Assembly (NCBI RefSeq): GCF_913777625.1
Contig: NZ_CAJYTI010000027.1
Coordinates: forward strand, 62,001 to 126,000
DNA: 64,000 bases
DNA from: an uncultured Sphingomonas sp.
GTDB lineage: Bacteria > Pseudomonadota > Alphaproteobacteria > Sphingomonadales > Sphingomonadaceae
Reading direction: 5' to 3'
In this document: positions 25,757 through 34,741 of the stretch, piece by piece
Numbering within the stretch: position 1 is the first letter of the stretch
Layout: every line of letters begins with the position of its first letter
The notes under the pieces: generated by a model
Told to the model about the DNA's origin: nothing
What the model saw: the letters and a program-made list of their open reading frames with translations, nothing else
Databases searched by the model: none
Translations under genes and position numbers: made by a program

Positions 25757-28363
25757 TTAGAACTTGAAGCCGAAGCGCGCATACCATTCGCGCGGTCGGC
25801 TATAGGTGCCGAAGAAGGTGCCGTCGGCGATGTTCGAGCCGCCGGAGGTGAGGTAGCGATTGTCGGTCAGGTTGGTGCCGCCGACGGTAAGCGTCCAATG
25901 GTCGCCCGGCTCCTGATAGGCGATGCTGGCATTGACCAGATCGACCGCGCCGCGCCGGAGCACATAGGTGCGCTGGGTATCGTTCCACACGCTGCTCGCA
26001 TGGCTCCAGTCCGCCAGCAGGATCACCGAGCCGCCATTGCCGATCCGCGTTTCGTAGCGGGGCGAGACGTTCAGCTTCCAGCTCGGCGTCTTGGGCAGCG
26101 GGGCGCCGACCACGGTGCCGGCCTGGAACACGCTCGGCCCGCCCACGGCTGCGGCGGCGGCGGAAACGCGGGTATAATAGGCGTCGATATAGCCGATCGA
26201 GCTGTTGATCGTGAGGCCGCGCACCGGGGCGGCGATCGCCTCCAGCTCGAACCCTCGGATCCGCGCGTCGCCGGCATTGGCGATGGTGGGCGAGGTGCCG
26301 ATCTGGATGTTGAGCTGGATGTCCTTGTATTCGGTGGTGAAGGCAGCGGCGTTGAGCTGGAGCTTGCGGTCGAACAGCGTCGACTTGACGCCGACCTCGA
26401 CCGTGGTCGCCTTCTCCTCGTTGAAATCGGGCGCGACATTGCCCTGCGGGTTGGTGAGGCGGGTGGTCCAGCCGCCCGTCTTGTAGCCGCGCGACCAGCT
26501 GCCATAGACCATGATGGCGTCGCTGGGGTGGAGCTGCACGCCGAACTTGGGCGAGAAGTCGCTGAACTTCTTGCGGTTCACCCCCGGCACATAGACGCGC
26601 ACCGGATTGCTCGGATCCGGATAGCCGAGCCCAGTCTGGCAGGTCACGGGTGCCAGCGGGAAGGCGCCGTTCGGCGTGATGTTGCCGTTCGCGTCGGAGC
26701 AGCCGAACAGCTTGTAGTTGAAGCCGTTCAGCTCCTGCTGGCCGCCCTCGAAGCGCTTCTTCTCGTTGGTGTAGCGCCCGCCGATGGTGAGGCCCAGCCA
26801 GTCGGTGGCGCGATAGTCGACCTGGCCGAACGCGGCATAGTTGGCGGTCTCCAGCCGGTTGGGGCCGTCCACCTGCACCTGGCCCTCGGCGAAGGTCACG
26901 TAGTCGTGAAGGTTGCCGGCTTCCTTGAAATAGTAGCCGCCGAGGACATAGTTCAGCTTGTTGTCCAGCGCCTTGCCGAGCAGCTGCACTTCCTGGCTGA
27001 ACTGCCACTGGCGCATCGTGAAGCTCAGCTGGAGGAAATTGAGCGGCGAGCCGTCGGCGTCGAGCCCGGCGGCCCAGTCGAGCTGGCGATAGGCGGTGAT
27101 CGACTTGAGCGCGATGGTGTCGCTCAGGTCATAGTCGATGACGCCCGAGAACCCCCAGTTCTTGAGGTCGGAGAAGCTGTTGCCGGTGGCGTAGCTCTTG
27201 TCCGGATCCGCGAGGACATAGCGGCTGTCCCAGGGCAGGCGATTGTTGTTCGGATTGGCGTCGACGTTGACGCCGGCATAGCTCGGCACCTGGAAGCGGG
27301 GGTTGAACTGGGTGCCGGAGGTGCCGCACAGCGCCTGGGCGTTGCGGGCGGCGATCTGCGCCGAGGTCGCGCCGATGCAGAAGTTATAGAGCCCGGCGAA
27401 GTTGAAGCCGGTGGTGCCGGTGGGATCGAACGCGGTGCCGGGCAGGTTGGCCGTGCCGGCGAAATTGCCCGGCACCGTCTCCGCGGTGGCGATCAGCTTG
27501 TTGGCGCTGGTCCCCTTGTCGCGGCTGTAATCGCCGGAGAGCGTGAGGGTGAGCGGCCCGCCGTTCGACCATTTGGCCTTGCCGCGCAGGTTCCAGTTGT
27601 CGTTGCCGCCCTCACGCGGGGAATTGCCGTACCCGGCGGCGGAGAAGGCGGTGTAGGACGGCGTGTTGTTGGCGCGCTGGTCCGGATAGGGGATGCGCGT
27701 CAGGAAGCCGTCGCGCGATTGCACGCCGAAGCTGAGGATCGTGCCGAGCTCGCTGGTGATCGGGATGTCGATCGCGCCGCGCACGCCAAGCCGCTTGTAG
27801 CTGCCGGTGGTCACGTCGCCCTGGACGCGGAATTCCTTGCCGGGATCGCGGGTGACGATCGAGATCGCGCCGCCGATCGTGTTGCGGCCGAACAGCGTGC
27901 CCTGCGGGCCTTTCAGCACCTCGACCCGCGCGACGTCCATCAGGTCCTGGTTGGCGCCCACCGTGCGGGCGAGATAGACGCCGTCGAGATAGAGGCCGAC
28001 GCCGGGATCGATGTTGAAGGCGAAGTCGTCCGAGCCGATGCCGCGGATATAGGCGGAGAGCACCGCGGGCGAGCCCGAGAAAGGCGTGCCGGCATCGAGG
28101 TTCACGTTGGGGGCGATGGCCGAAAGCTGGGCGACGCTGCCGACGGCGCGTTCCTGCAGCGTGTTGGCGCCGAACGCCGAAATGGCGATCGGCACGTCCT
28201 GCACGTTCTCCGCGCGCTTCTGCGCGGTGACGACGATCTCGGCGATGCCGCCGCTGTCCTGCGGCTTGGCCTCCGGCTGGGCCGGCGGTTCGGTGGTTTG
28301 TGCCCAGACGGGCGCCGCCCATGCCGCCGAAGCAAGCAGGGCCGTGGCGAGACCAATGCGCAT
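25757..28363 (-). CDS. TonB-dependent receptor (catabolic block)
   Basis: A complete 868-residue outer-membrane receptor. Signal peptide to about residue 21 (APVWAQ), TonB-box-like EIVVTAQKR, plug with VPIAISAF, SAYIRGIGSDD and GVGLYLDGVYLAR, LKGPQGTLFGRNTIGGAISI near 150, and a barrel ending in the classical terminal Phe (FGFKF). This is the Sphingomonas-type receptor often found with aromatic or terpenoid catabolism. It lies downstream of an AraC-type regulator and the hydroxycinnamate enzymes and just upstream of the aryl-alcohol dehydrogenase, so uptake of a phenolic compound is likely but unproven. Confidence 0.92.
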   Translation of the reverse strand: MRIGLATALLASAAWAAPVWAQTTEPPAQPEAKPQDSGGIAEIVVTAQKRAENVQDVPIAISAFGANTLQERAVGSVAQLSAIAPNVNLDAGTPFSGSPAVLSAYIRGIGSDDFAFNIDPGVGLYLDGVYLARTVGANQDLMDVARVEVLKGPQGTLFGRNTIGGAISIVTRDPGKEFRVQGDVTTGSYKRLGVRGAIDIPITSELGTILSFGVQSRDGFLTRIPYPDQRANNTPSYTAFSAAGYGNSPREGGNDNWNLRGKAKWSNGGPLTLTLSGDYSRDKGTSANKLIATAETVPGNFAGTANLPGTAFDPTGTTGFNFAGLYNFCIGATSAQIAARNAQALCGTSGTQFNPRFQVPSYAGVNVDANPNNNRLPWDSRYVLADPDKSYATGNSFSDLKNWGFSGVIDYDLSDTIALKSITAYRQLDWAAGLDADGSPLNFLQLSFTMRQWQFSQEVQLLGKALDNKLNYVLGGYYFKEAGNLHDYVTFAEGQVQVDGPNRLETANYAAFGQVDYRATDWLGLTIGGRYTNEKKRFEGGQQELNGFNYKLFGCSDANGNITPNGAFPLAPVTCQTGLGYPDPSNPVRVYVPGVNRKKFSDFSPKFGVQLHPSDAIMVYGSWSRGYKTGGWTTRLTNPQGNVAPDFNEEKATTVEVGVKSTLFDRKLQLNAAAFTTEYKDIQLNIQIGTSPTIANAGDARIRGFELEAIAAPVRGLTINSSIGYIDAYYTRVSAAAAAVGGPSVFQAGTVVGAPLPKTPSWKLNVSPRYETRIGNGGSVILLADWSHASSVWNDTQRTYVLRRGAVDLVNASIAYQEPGDHWTLTVGGTNLTDNRYLTSGGSNIADGTFFGTYSRPREWYARFGFKF

Positions 28364-28453
28364 TTTCCTCTCCCGATGACGCGCCTTTGCGGCGCTTATG
28401 GGAGGAGGCTAGCCCCTGCGCCGCGCGCCGTCTTGGACGGGCGCGCACCGGGA

Positions 28454-29341
28454 TCAGGACAGATGCGCACCGTGGCACCGCCATTCGCGCGGCGTGGTGC
28501 CGAAGCGACGGCGAAAGCAGCGGCTGAAGAACGCCGCGTCGTTGAATCCCAGGGCGAACGCGATGTCGGTGACGCTGCGCCCCGGCTCCGCCACCAGCAG
28601 CTCGGCGGCGCGGGTGAGCCGACGATCGGTGACAAAGGCCGTAGGGGTGAGGCCGGTCTCGCGCAGGAACGCCTTCTGCACCGCCCGCGGGCTGAGGCCC
28701 GTCGCCGCGCACAGGCTCGCGGTGCCGAGCTCGGGATCGTTGAGATGCCCGAGCGCATAGGCAACCGGCGTCTCCGTGCCTGCCGCGAGGAAGGGTGCAT
28801 GGCGCTGCTGGCGGCAGACCAGGCGGGTGGCATCGACCAGCAGCGCGCCGACGCCATCGTCGACATCGCCGAGCATCGCCCGTTGATCCCAAAGGCCGAG
28901 CAGCATGTGGTTGAGGAAAGCGACGTGCGGATCCTGCCCCGGCAGCAGCCGGCCGTGCAGCGCGTCGACGCCGATATCGTCGCCGAGCAGGGCGGCGGGC
29001 ACCTGGAGGATCAGGCACTCGTTGGCGTCCGAAATGTCGATCGCATAGGGCCGGCTGTCGTCGGCGATCAGCAGGTCGCCCATCCCGCCGGACACGGCCT
29101 CTTCGCCGTGGAGCATCGTCAGCCGCCCGCGGCGCTGGAGGTGGAGCAGCAGATGGTGCCCGTCGCGATTGCTCTCGCGCCGCACCTGCGCCCGCGCGCT
29201 GCGGGCGCGGGCGAGGCCCACCGGCCCCAGGCGCCACCGGGCGAGATCGGCGCGGATGCCTTCGGGGGCGATGGCGGTCATGCCCGGAAAGGCTTCGGCG
29301 ACGATGTCGCGCCAGAAGAGGTGCCGCCGCTGGAGCGGCAC
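28454..29341 (-). CDS. AraC-type regulator of the catabolic block
   Basis: A regulator of about 295 residues with an N-terminal AraC-binding-like domain (HLFWRDIVAEAFPGM; GDLLIADDSRPY near 95) and a C-terminal double helix-turn-helix (LCAATGLSPRAVQKAFLRET and SVTDIAFALGFNDAAFFSR). The start is uncertain. The GTG at 29341 is the first acceptable codon before conserved sequence, but a CTG at 29374 would overlap the upstream aldehyde dehydrogenase stop, and an ATG at 29521 lies inside that gene. It probably senses an aromatic effector and controls the adjacent TonB receptor and/or aldehyde dehydrogenase. Confidence 0.8.
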   Translation of the reverse strand: MPLQRRHLFWRDIVAEAFPGMTAIAPEGIRADLARWRLGPVGLARARSARAQVRRESNRDGHHLLLHLQRRGRLTMLHGEEAVSGGMGDLLIADDSRPYAIDISDANECLILQVPAALLGDDIGVDALHGRLLPGQDPHVAFLNHMLLGLWDQRAMLGDVDDGVGALLVDATRLVCRQQRHAPFLAAGTETPVAYALGHLNDPELGTASLCAATGLSPRAVQKAFLRETGLTPTAFVTDRRLTRAAELLVAEPGRSVTDIAFALGFNDAAFFSRCFRRRFGTTPREWRCHGAHLS

Positions 29342-29370
29342 CGCCTGGGTGGTGAAATGTTCGACCGCGC

Positions 29371-30798
29371 TCAGGCGGCCGGCTCCAGTTCGACGGCGTT
29401 GACGATATGGGCCTGGGTATATTCGTGCAGCCCCGCCTGGCCGAGCTCGCCGCCGAGGCCCGACTGCTTCGATCCGCGGAACGGAATGCGCGGATCGATG
29501 GCGAGGTGCTGGTTCACCCACACCGTACCGCTGTCGATCTTCATCGCCACCTCGGTCGCGCGCGCGACGTCGCGGCCCCAGATCGTGCCGCCCAGGCCGT
29601 ATTCCGAGTCATTGGCGCGGGCGATCACCTCCTCGATGTCGCGATATTTCAGCACCGGCAGCACCGGGCCGAACTGTTCCTCGCGGACCAGGGGCGCATC
29701 GTCGTCGAGGTCGCGGACGATCGTCGGCGCGATGAAATAGCCCGGCCGATCGAGCGGCTCGCCACCGGCGAGCACGGTGCCGCGCTGCTTGGCGTCCTCG
29801 ATCAGCGCCTTCACCTTCTCGAACTGCATCTTGTTCTGCACCGGGCCGACCTTCGCGCCTTGCTTGGCGCCGTCGTCGACCACGGTGTTGCGGGCGAGTT
29901 CGGCGATCTCCGCGCAGAAGTCCTCGTACATGCCCTCGGGCACATAGGCGCGCTTGACCGCCACGCAGATCTGCCCGGCATTGTACATCGCGCCCTGGAA
30001 CACCTTTTTGGCAGCGAGTGCCGGCTCGACATCGTCGAGCACGATCGCGGCGTCGTTGCCGCCCAGCTCTAGCGTGACGCGCTTCACCCCGTCGGCGGCG
30101 CTGGCCATCACCTTCTTGCCGGTCGCGGTCGAGCCGGTGAAGGCCACCTTGGCGACGTCCGGATGCGCGGTGAGCAGCGCGCCCAGATCGTTCTGGTCGC
30201 AGATGATGTTGATCACGCCCGGCGGCAGCAGCTCGGCGAAGATCTCGCCCATCAGCAGCGAGGTGAGCGGCGTGGTCGGCGCGGGCTTGAGCACCATGGT
30301 GTTGCCGGCGACCAGCGCCGGCCCGATCTTGTTGGCAGCAAGGATCATCGGGAAGTTCCACGGCGTGATCGCCGCCACCACGCCCAGGGGCGTGCGATGC
30401 TCGACGACGCGGTTGCCGCCCTCGTCGCGCAGTACCTTGGTCTCGGGCCGCATCTGGGTGAAGGCGCGCAGCGTGAACACCGTGCCCATCACTTCGCCGG
30501 TCGCCTGGTCAAGCGGCTTGCCCTGTTCGGTGGTGAGCAGGCTGGCGAATTCGCTCAGCCGCTCCTGCAGCCTTGCGGCGACGGCTTCCACCTTGGCGGC
30601 ACGTTCCTCGATCGGTGTCGCGGCCCAGGCCGGGAAGGCGGCCTTGGCGGCGGCGACGGCGGCATTGAGCTGCGCCGCGTCCGCCTTGGGGCAGCGCGCG
30701 AAGGGCTCGGCGGTGGCGGGATTGATCACGTCGAACTGCGAGGCGCCGTCGACGGCCTCGCCATTGATCAACAGCTTGAAGGTGCGTTCCAAGACCAT
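29371..30798 (-). CDS. Aldehyde dehydrogenase family protein
   Basis: A 475-residue NAD(P)-dependent aldehyde dehydrogenase. Catalytic Cys278 (GQICVAVKR), general-base Glu244 (LELGGND) and Asn148 (PWNFP) are present. The ATG at 30798 follows TTTAGGAGA. It is separated from the hydratase/lyase gene by a 122-base gap that could hold its own promoter, so it may form a subunit with the AraC regulator 30 bases downstream or less. It is clearly distinct from the vanillin-type aldehyde dehydrogenase at 34742. Its substrate may be another aromatic or the product of the aryl-alcohol dehydrogenase. Confidence 0.92.
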   Translation of the reverse strand: MVLERTFKLLINGEAVDGASQFDVINPATAEPFARCPKADAAQLNAAVAAAKAAFPAWAATPIEERAAKVEAVAARLQERLSEFASLLTTEQGKPLDQATGEVMGTVFTLRAFTQMRPETKVLRDEGGNRVVEHRTPLGVVAAITPWNFPMILAANKIGPALVAGNTMVLKPAPTTPLTSLLMGEIFAELLPPGVINIICDQNDLGALLTAHPDVAKVAFTGSTATGKKVMASAADGVKRVTLELGGNDAAIVLDDVEPALAAKKVFQGAMYNAGQICVAVKRAYVPEGMYEDFCAEIAELARNTVVDDGAKQGAKVGPVQNKMQFEKVKALIEDAKQRGTVLAGGEPLDRPGYFIAPTIVRDLDDDAPLVREEQFGPVLPVLKYRDIEEVIARANDSEYGLGGTIWGRDVARATEVAMKIDSGTVWVNQHLAIDPRIPFRGSKQSGLGGELGQAGLHEYTQAHIVNAVELEPAA

Positions 30799-30920
30799 TC
30801 TCCTAAAGCAGGCCGCGACTCAATGCGGCACATCTTCTCTTTTCCGCAAAACTATCCCGCGCATGGCGCCCGGACAAGGAAACCCACGGGGCTCGGCCGG
30901 ACCTCGGACCCGCCCGCCGC

Positions 30921-31745
30921 TCAGCCGCGCGCAAGGTCATAGGCACCGAGGCCCGGCTTGTAGCTCTTCTCGTCGATGAACTGGCGGATGCCTTCCTTGC
31001 GGCCCTCGCTCTTGTCGTGGAAATTGGCCGCTTCCTGCATCCGGACGAGATAGTCCTCGGCCTCGTCATAGGTGAGGTTGCCCACGCGGCGCACCGCATC
31101 CTTGGCGAACTTCAGCGCGACCGGGTTCTTCTTGAGCAGGATCTCCGCGATCTCGCGGGCGCGCGCCTCCAGCCGTTCGAGCGGCACGCTCTCGTTGACC
31201 AGGCGGCACGCCGCGGCCTGTTTGCCGTCGATCAGGTCGCCGGTCAGCGTCAGCCACATCGCGTCGCGCATCGGCAGCAGGTCGACGACCACCTTGGTCA
31301 CGCCGCCGCCGGGCAGGATGCCCCAGTTGATCTCGGAGAGGCCGAACTGCGCCTCGTCCGCCGCCACCGCCAGGTCGCAGGCGAAGAGGGGGCCGAAGCC
31401 GCCGCCGAAGCACCAGCCATTGACCATTGCGATCGTCGGCTTCTGGAACCAGCGCAGCCGGCGGAACCAGCCATAGCTCTCCCGCTGCGACTTGCGGATC
31501 CCGCCCAGCCCCTGCGCCTCGGTCTCGCGGAAATATTCCTTGAGGTCCATGCCCGCCGACCAGGCATTGCCTTCGCCGCCGAGCACCAGCACGCCGACAT
31601 CGTCGCGGAACTCGAGCTCGTCGAACACCTCCGCCATGCGCCGGTTGAGCGTCGGGTTCATCGCGTTGCGCTTTTCGGGTCGGGCGAAATAGACCCAGGC
31701 GATGCGATCCTCGACGCGGTAGGAAACGCCGTCCTTGGTGATCAT
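30921..31745 (-). CDS. Hydroxycinnamoyl-CoA hydratase/lyase, second copy
   Basis: A 274-residue crotonase-fold enzyme of the feruloyl/p-coumaroyl-CoA hydratase-lyase (FerB/Ech/HCHL) group, which hydrates feruloyl-CoA and cleaves it to vanillin and acetyl-CoA. Hallmarks are AWSAGMDLKEYFRE, the long conserved KPTIAMVNGWCFGGGF, FGLSEINWGI with catalytic Glu138, and EDYLVRMQEA with Tyr232, matching Glu143 and Tyr239 of the Pseudomonas enzyme. It follows the CoA ligase by 29 bases. It is a close paralogue of the copy at 33887 on the other side of the ligase. The start is the ATG at 31745. Confidence 0.92.
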   Translation of the reverse strand: MITKDGVSYRVEDRIAWVYFARPEKRNAMNPTLNRRMAEVFDELEFRDDVGVLVLGGEGNAWSAGMDLKEYFRETEAQGLGGIRKSQRESYGWFRRLRWFQKPTIAMVNGWCFGGGFGPLFACDLAVAADEAQFGLSEINWGILPGGGVTKVVVDLLPMRDAMWLTLTGDLIDGKQAAACRLVNESVPLERLEARAREIAEILLKKNPVALKFAKDAVRRVGNLTYDEAEDYLVRMQEAANFHDKSEGRKEGIRQFIDEKSYKPGLGAYDLARG

Positions 31746-31774
31746 CGAAGCTCTCCTGGCAGTTCGTTCTGGAA

Positions 31775-33850
31775 TCAGGCGGTGAGGATCAGCGCGTCGA
31801 GCGCCACCGCGCCGTCGGGGCGGGCGATCACCGGGTTGAGGTCGATCTCGCGGATGGCAGGCGTGCCGGCCAGCAGCCGGCCGAGCGTCTGCACGATCTC
31901 CGCGACTGCGTTCAGGTCGACCGCCGGGCTGCCGCGATAGCCGTCGAACAATGCCGCACCCTTCAGCCGGCGCAGCGCCGCGACGATGCTGTCGCGGGTG
32001 AGGTCGGGCGGGAGCAGGCACACGTCCCGCATCAGCTCGGCAGTGACCCCGCCCAGGCCGACCAAGATCACCGGCCCCCAATCGGGATCGTTGCGCGCGC
32101 CGACGATCAGCTCGACGCCGCGTGCGCCCATCGCCTCGACCAGCGCGCCGTCGAGCGCAAGCCCGGCATCATAGGCGGCGACATTGGCGTAAAGCTTGCG
32201 CCAGGCGGCCCGCAGCGCCGGTTCGTCGGCGATGTTGAGGAGCACGCCGCCCGCGTCGCTCTTGTGGCTGAGCGCGGCGGCCTGCGCCTTGAGCGCGACC
32301 GGGTAGCCGACGCGCTCCGCGATCGCGACGGCCTCGTCGGGCGTCTGGGCGAAGCCGCCGGCGGGGAAGGAGATGCCGAGCGGGGCAAGCGCCTGCTTGG
32401 CCAGATATTCCGGCACGACGCCGCTGGGCAGTTCGAGCGTCACCGGTGCGATCGCTTTCGCCGCCTGGTGCCGCTCGGCATCGAGCAGCCGGGCGAGCGC
32501 GCGGCAGGCACGGTCGGCGGTCGGGAAATAGGGCACCTTCTCAGCGTGCAGCGCGGCGATCATCTCGGGCGGCACCGGTGCGCCTTCGTCCAGCCCGGCG
32601 AAGATCAGCGGCTTGGTCGGCGCAAGCGCGCGCACCGCTTCGGTGATCGGCGGGAATTTGCGCGCGCAGGTACCGGCATCGGTCTGGATGATGCCCAGCA
32701 CCACTGCGGCATAGGCGGGATCGGCGAGCAGCGGCGCCAGCGTGCGGCGGTATAGGTCGGGGTCGACCAGCGCCTGCGCCGTCAGGTCCATCGGATTGGA
32801 GACGCCGATAAAGTCCGGCAGCGTCGCGCGGATCGCGTCATGGGTTTTCCCGCCGATCGGCGGGAGCGGCAGGCCGATCCGCTCGGCGAGATCGAGCGTC
32901 AGCGCCTTGAACGCACCCGATTCCCCGAGCACCGCCACCCCGCCCTGCTGCAGCGGCGGCGTGCGGGCGAGGATCTCGGCGACGTCGCCCAGTTCCTCCA
33001 GATTTTCGACCACCACCACGCCTGCGCGGGTGACCTTGGTCTTCATCAGCGCCCAGTCGCCCGCCATCGCGCCGGTGTGCGTCGCGGCACTTTCGCGCGC
33101 GGCGCTCGACGTGCCGGGGTGGAGCAGCACGATCGGCTTGCCCGCCGCCCTGGCGCGCGCCGCCAGTTCGAGGAACCGGGCGGGCTTGCGGAACTGCTCG
33201 ACGATCATCGCGATCACCCGCGTGTTCGGCTCGTCGATCATCCAGGCGACATAGTCCTCGACGCCCGAGGCGGCCTCGTTGCCGGTCGAGATCCAGGCCG
33301 AGATGCCGAGTTGCTTGCCGGTCAGCACGGTGCCCAGCACCGCCGCCATCGCCCCCGATTGCGAGACGATGCCGACACAGGGCCGGTCCCGGGTCTCGAT
33401 CGGCGGCATTTCGACGAAGGTGAGCGGCACGCCTGCGACATAGTTGGTCAGGCCCAGGCAGTTGGGCCCCTCCACCACCATGCCGTGCTGGCGGGCGATG
33501 CGCGCGACCTCGGCCTGTGCCGCGAGCCCTTCGGCGCCGCCCTCGGCGAAGCCCGCCGAGAAGATGATCGCCGCGCCCACCCCGCGCGCCGCCAGCGCCC
33601 GGATCGCGTCGAGCACGGCGGGGCCGGGAATGGCGAGGATGGCGGTGTCGACCCCCTCCGGCAGCTGGTCGATTCCGGCGAGGCAGGGCCGCCCTTCGAT
33701 CGTGTCGCGCTTGGGGTTGATCAGGTGGATGTCGCCGGCAAAGCCGTGGCGGACGAGGTTGGCGAGCACCGCGGCGCCGAGCGCGCCGGGTTTCTCCGAT
33801 GCGCCGACGATGGCGACCGAACGGGGGGTGAGCAGGCGGGCGAGATCCAT
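31775..33850 (-). CDS. ferA: FerA-type acyl-CoA synthetase (ADP-forming), probable feruloyl-CoA synthetase
   Basis: A 691-residue single-chain ADP-forming acyl-CoA synthetase. It has an N-terminal CoA-binding Rossmann domain (SVAIVGASEKPGALG), succinyl-CoA-ligase-like domains with phosphohistidine His258 in AATHTGAMAGD, and a C-terminal ATP-grasp domain (~470-691, GYPVALKAQAAALSHKSDAGG). In Sphingobium SYK-6 the feruloyl-CoA synthetase FerA belongs to this superfamily, not to the AMP-forming Fcs type. Position between two hydroxycinnamoyl-CoA hydratase/lyase genes makes ferulate/p-coumarate activation the most likely role. Other aromatic or aliphatic acids cannot be excluded. Confidence 0.85.
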   Translation of the reverse strand: MDLARLLTPRSVAIVGASEKPGALGAAVLANLVRHGFAGDIHLINPKRDTIEGRPCLAGIDQLPEGVDTAILAIPGPAVLDAIRALAARGVGAAIIFSAGFAEGGAEGLAAQAEVARIARQHGMVVEGPNCLGLTNYVAGVPLTFVEMPPIETRDRPCVGIVSQSGAMAAVLGTVLTGKQLGISAWISTGNEAASGVEDYVAWMIDEPNTRVIAMIVEQFRKPARFLELAARARAAGKPIVLLHPGTSSAARESAATHTGAMAGDWALMKTKVTRAGVVVVENLEELGDVAEILARTPPLQQGGVAVLGESGAFKALTLDLAERIGLPLPPIGGKTHDAIRATLPDFIGVSNPMDLTAQALVDPDLYRRTLAPLLADPAYAAVVLGIIQTDAGTCARKFPPITEAVRALAPTKPLIFAGLDEGAPVPPEMIAALHAEKVPYFPTADRACRALARLLDAERHQAAKAIAPVTLELPSGVVPEYLAKQALAPLGISFPAGGFAQTPDEAVAIAERVGYPVALKAQAAALSHKSDAGGVLLNIADEPALRAAWRKLYANVAAYDAGLALDGALVEAMGARGVELIVGARNDPDWGPVILVGLGGVTAELMRDVCLLPPDLTRDSIVAALRRLKGAALFDGYRGSPAVDLNAVAEIVQTLGRLLAGTPAIREIDLNPVIARPDGAVALDALILTA

Positions 33851-33886
33851 TGCTGGCGTCCGTTTGTCAGAAGGGCAGGGAAAGGG

Positions 33887-34723
33887 TCAGCCGCGGCTGC
33901 GATCCTTGTCGTAGGCGCCGAGACCGGGCTTGTAGCTCTTCTCGTCGATGAACTGGCGGATGCCTTCCTTGCGGCCTTCATTGTCGTAGCTGTTGGCGGC
34001 TTCCTGCGCGCGGACCAGATAGTCCTCGGCATCGTCGTAGCTCATGATGGAGACGCGGCGGATCGCGTCCTTGGTCGCCTTGAGCGCCACCGGGTTCTTC
34101 GTGAGCAGCACGTTCGCAACGTCGGTGACCCGGGCCTTGAGCCGGTCGAGCGGCAGCGCCTCGTTGACCAGGCCCCATTCGGCGGCCTTCCGGCCATCGA
34201 TATTCTCGCCCATCATCGCGTGGTACATGGCGTTGCGGAACGAGGTGAGCTCCACCGCCACCTTGGTCGCGCCGCCGCCGGGGAGGATGCCCCAGTTGAT
34301 CTCGCTGAGGCCGAACTGCGCCTCTTCCGCGGCGAAGGCGAGGTCGCAGGCGAAGAGCGGGCCATAGCCGCCGCCGAAGCACCAGCCATTGACCATCGCG
34401 ATGGTCGGCTTCTGGTACCAACGCAGGCGCCGCCACCAGCCATAGCTCTCGCGCTGCGCCTGGCGCACGGCGCCCAGGCCTCCGGCTTCGGTCTCGCGGA
34501 AATATTCCTTGAGGTCCATGCCGGCGGTCCAGGCCGAACCTTCGCCGGTCAGCACCAGCACGCCGACATCGTCGCGGAATTCGAGCGCGTGGAGCACTTC
34601 CATCATGTCGCGGTTGAGCGTCGGCGACATGGCATTGCGCTTGTCCGGGCGGTTGAAGCGTACCCACGCGATTCCGCCTTCGACGTCGTAGGCTACGACG
34701 CCGTTGCTGCTCGTCTCGGTCAT
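33887..34723 (-). CDS. ferB: Hydroxycinnamoyl-CoA hydratase/lyase (FerB-like)
   Basis: A 278-residue crotonase-fold hydratase/lyase with the same motifs as the copy at 30921: AWTAGMDLKEYFRE, KPTIAMVNGWCFGGGY, FGLSEINWGI (Glu141) and EDYLVRAQEA (Tyr235). It precedes the ligase by 36 bases, the ferB-ferA order known from SYK-6. Differences from the other copy (YGPL for FGPL, FRNAMYHAMMGENIDG for MRDAMWLTLTGDLIDG) lie around the substrate pocket and could alter preference for ferulate, p-coumarate or caffeate. It follows the vanillin-type dehydrogenase by 18 bases, consistent with one transcript. Confidence 0.93.
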   Translation of the reverse strand: MTETSSNGVVAYDVEGGIAWVRFNRPDKRNAMSPTLNRDMMEVLHALEFRDDVGVLVLTGEGSAWTAGMDLKEYFRETEAGGLGAVRQAQRESYGWWRRLRWYQKPTIAMVNGWCFGGGYGPLFACDLAFAAEEAQFGLSEINWGILPGGGATKVAVELTSFRNAMYHAMMGENIDGRKAAEWGLVNEALPLDRLKARVTDVANVLLTKNPVALKATKDAIRRVSIMSYDDAEDYLVRAQEAANSYDNEGRKEGIRQFIDEKSYKPGLGAYDKDRSRG

Positions 34724-34741
34724 GTGCAGTCCTTGGTCTAG

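Noticed and set aside
25613..29740. A 1375-codon + strand frame spanning several leftward genes
   Set aside because: It crosses gene borders of a TonB receptor, an AraC regulator and aldehyde dehydrogenase, all supported by motifs; no domain is visible in it.
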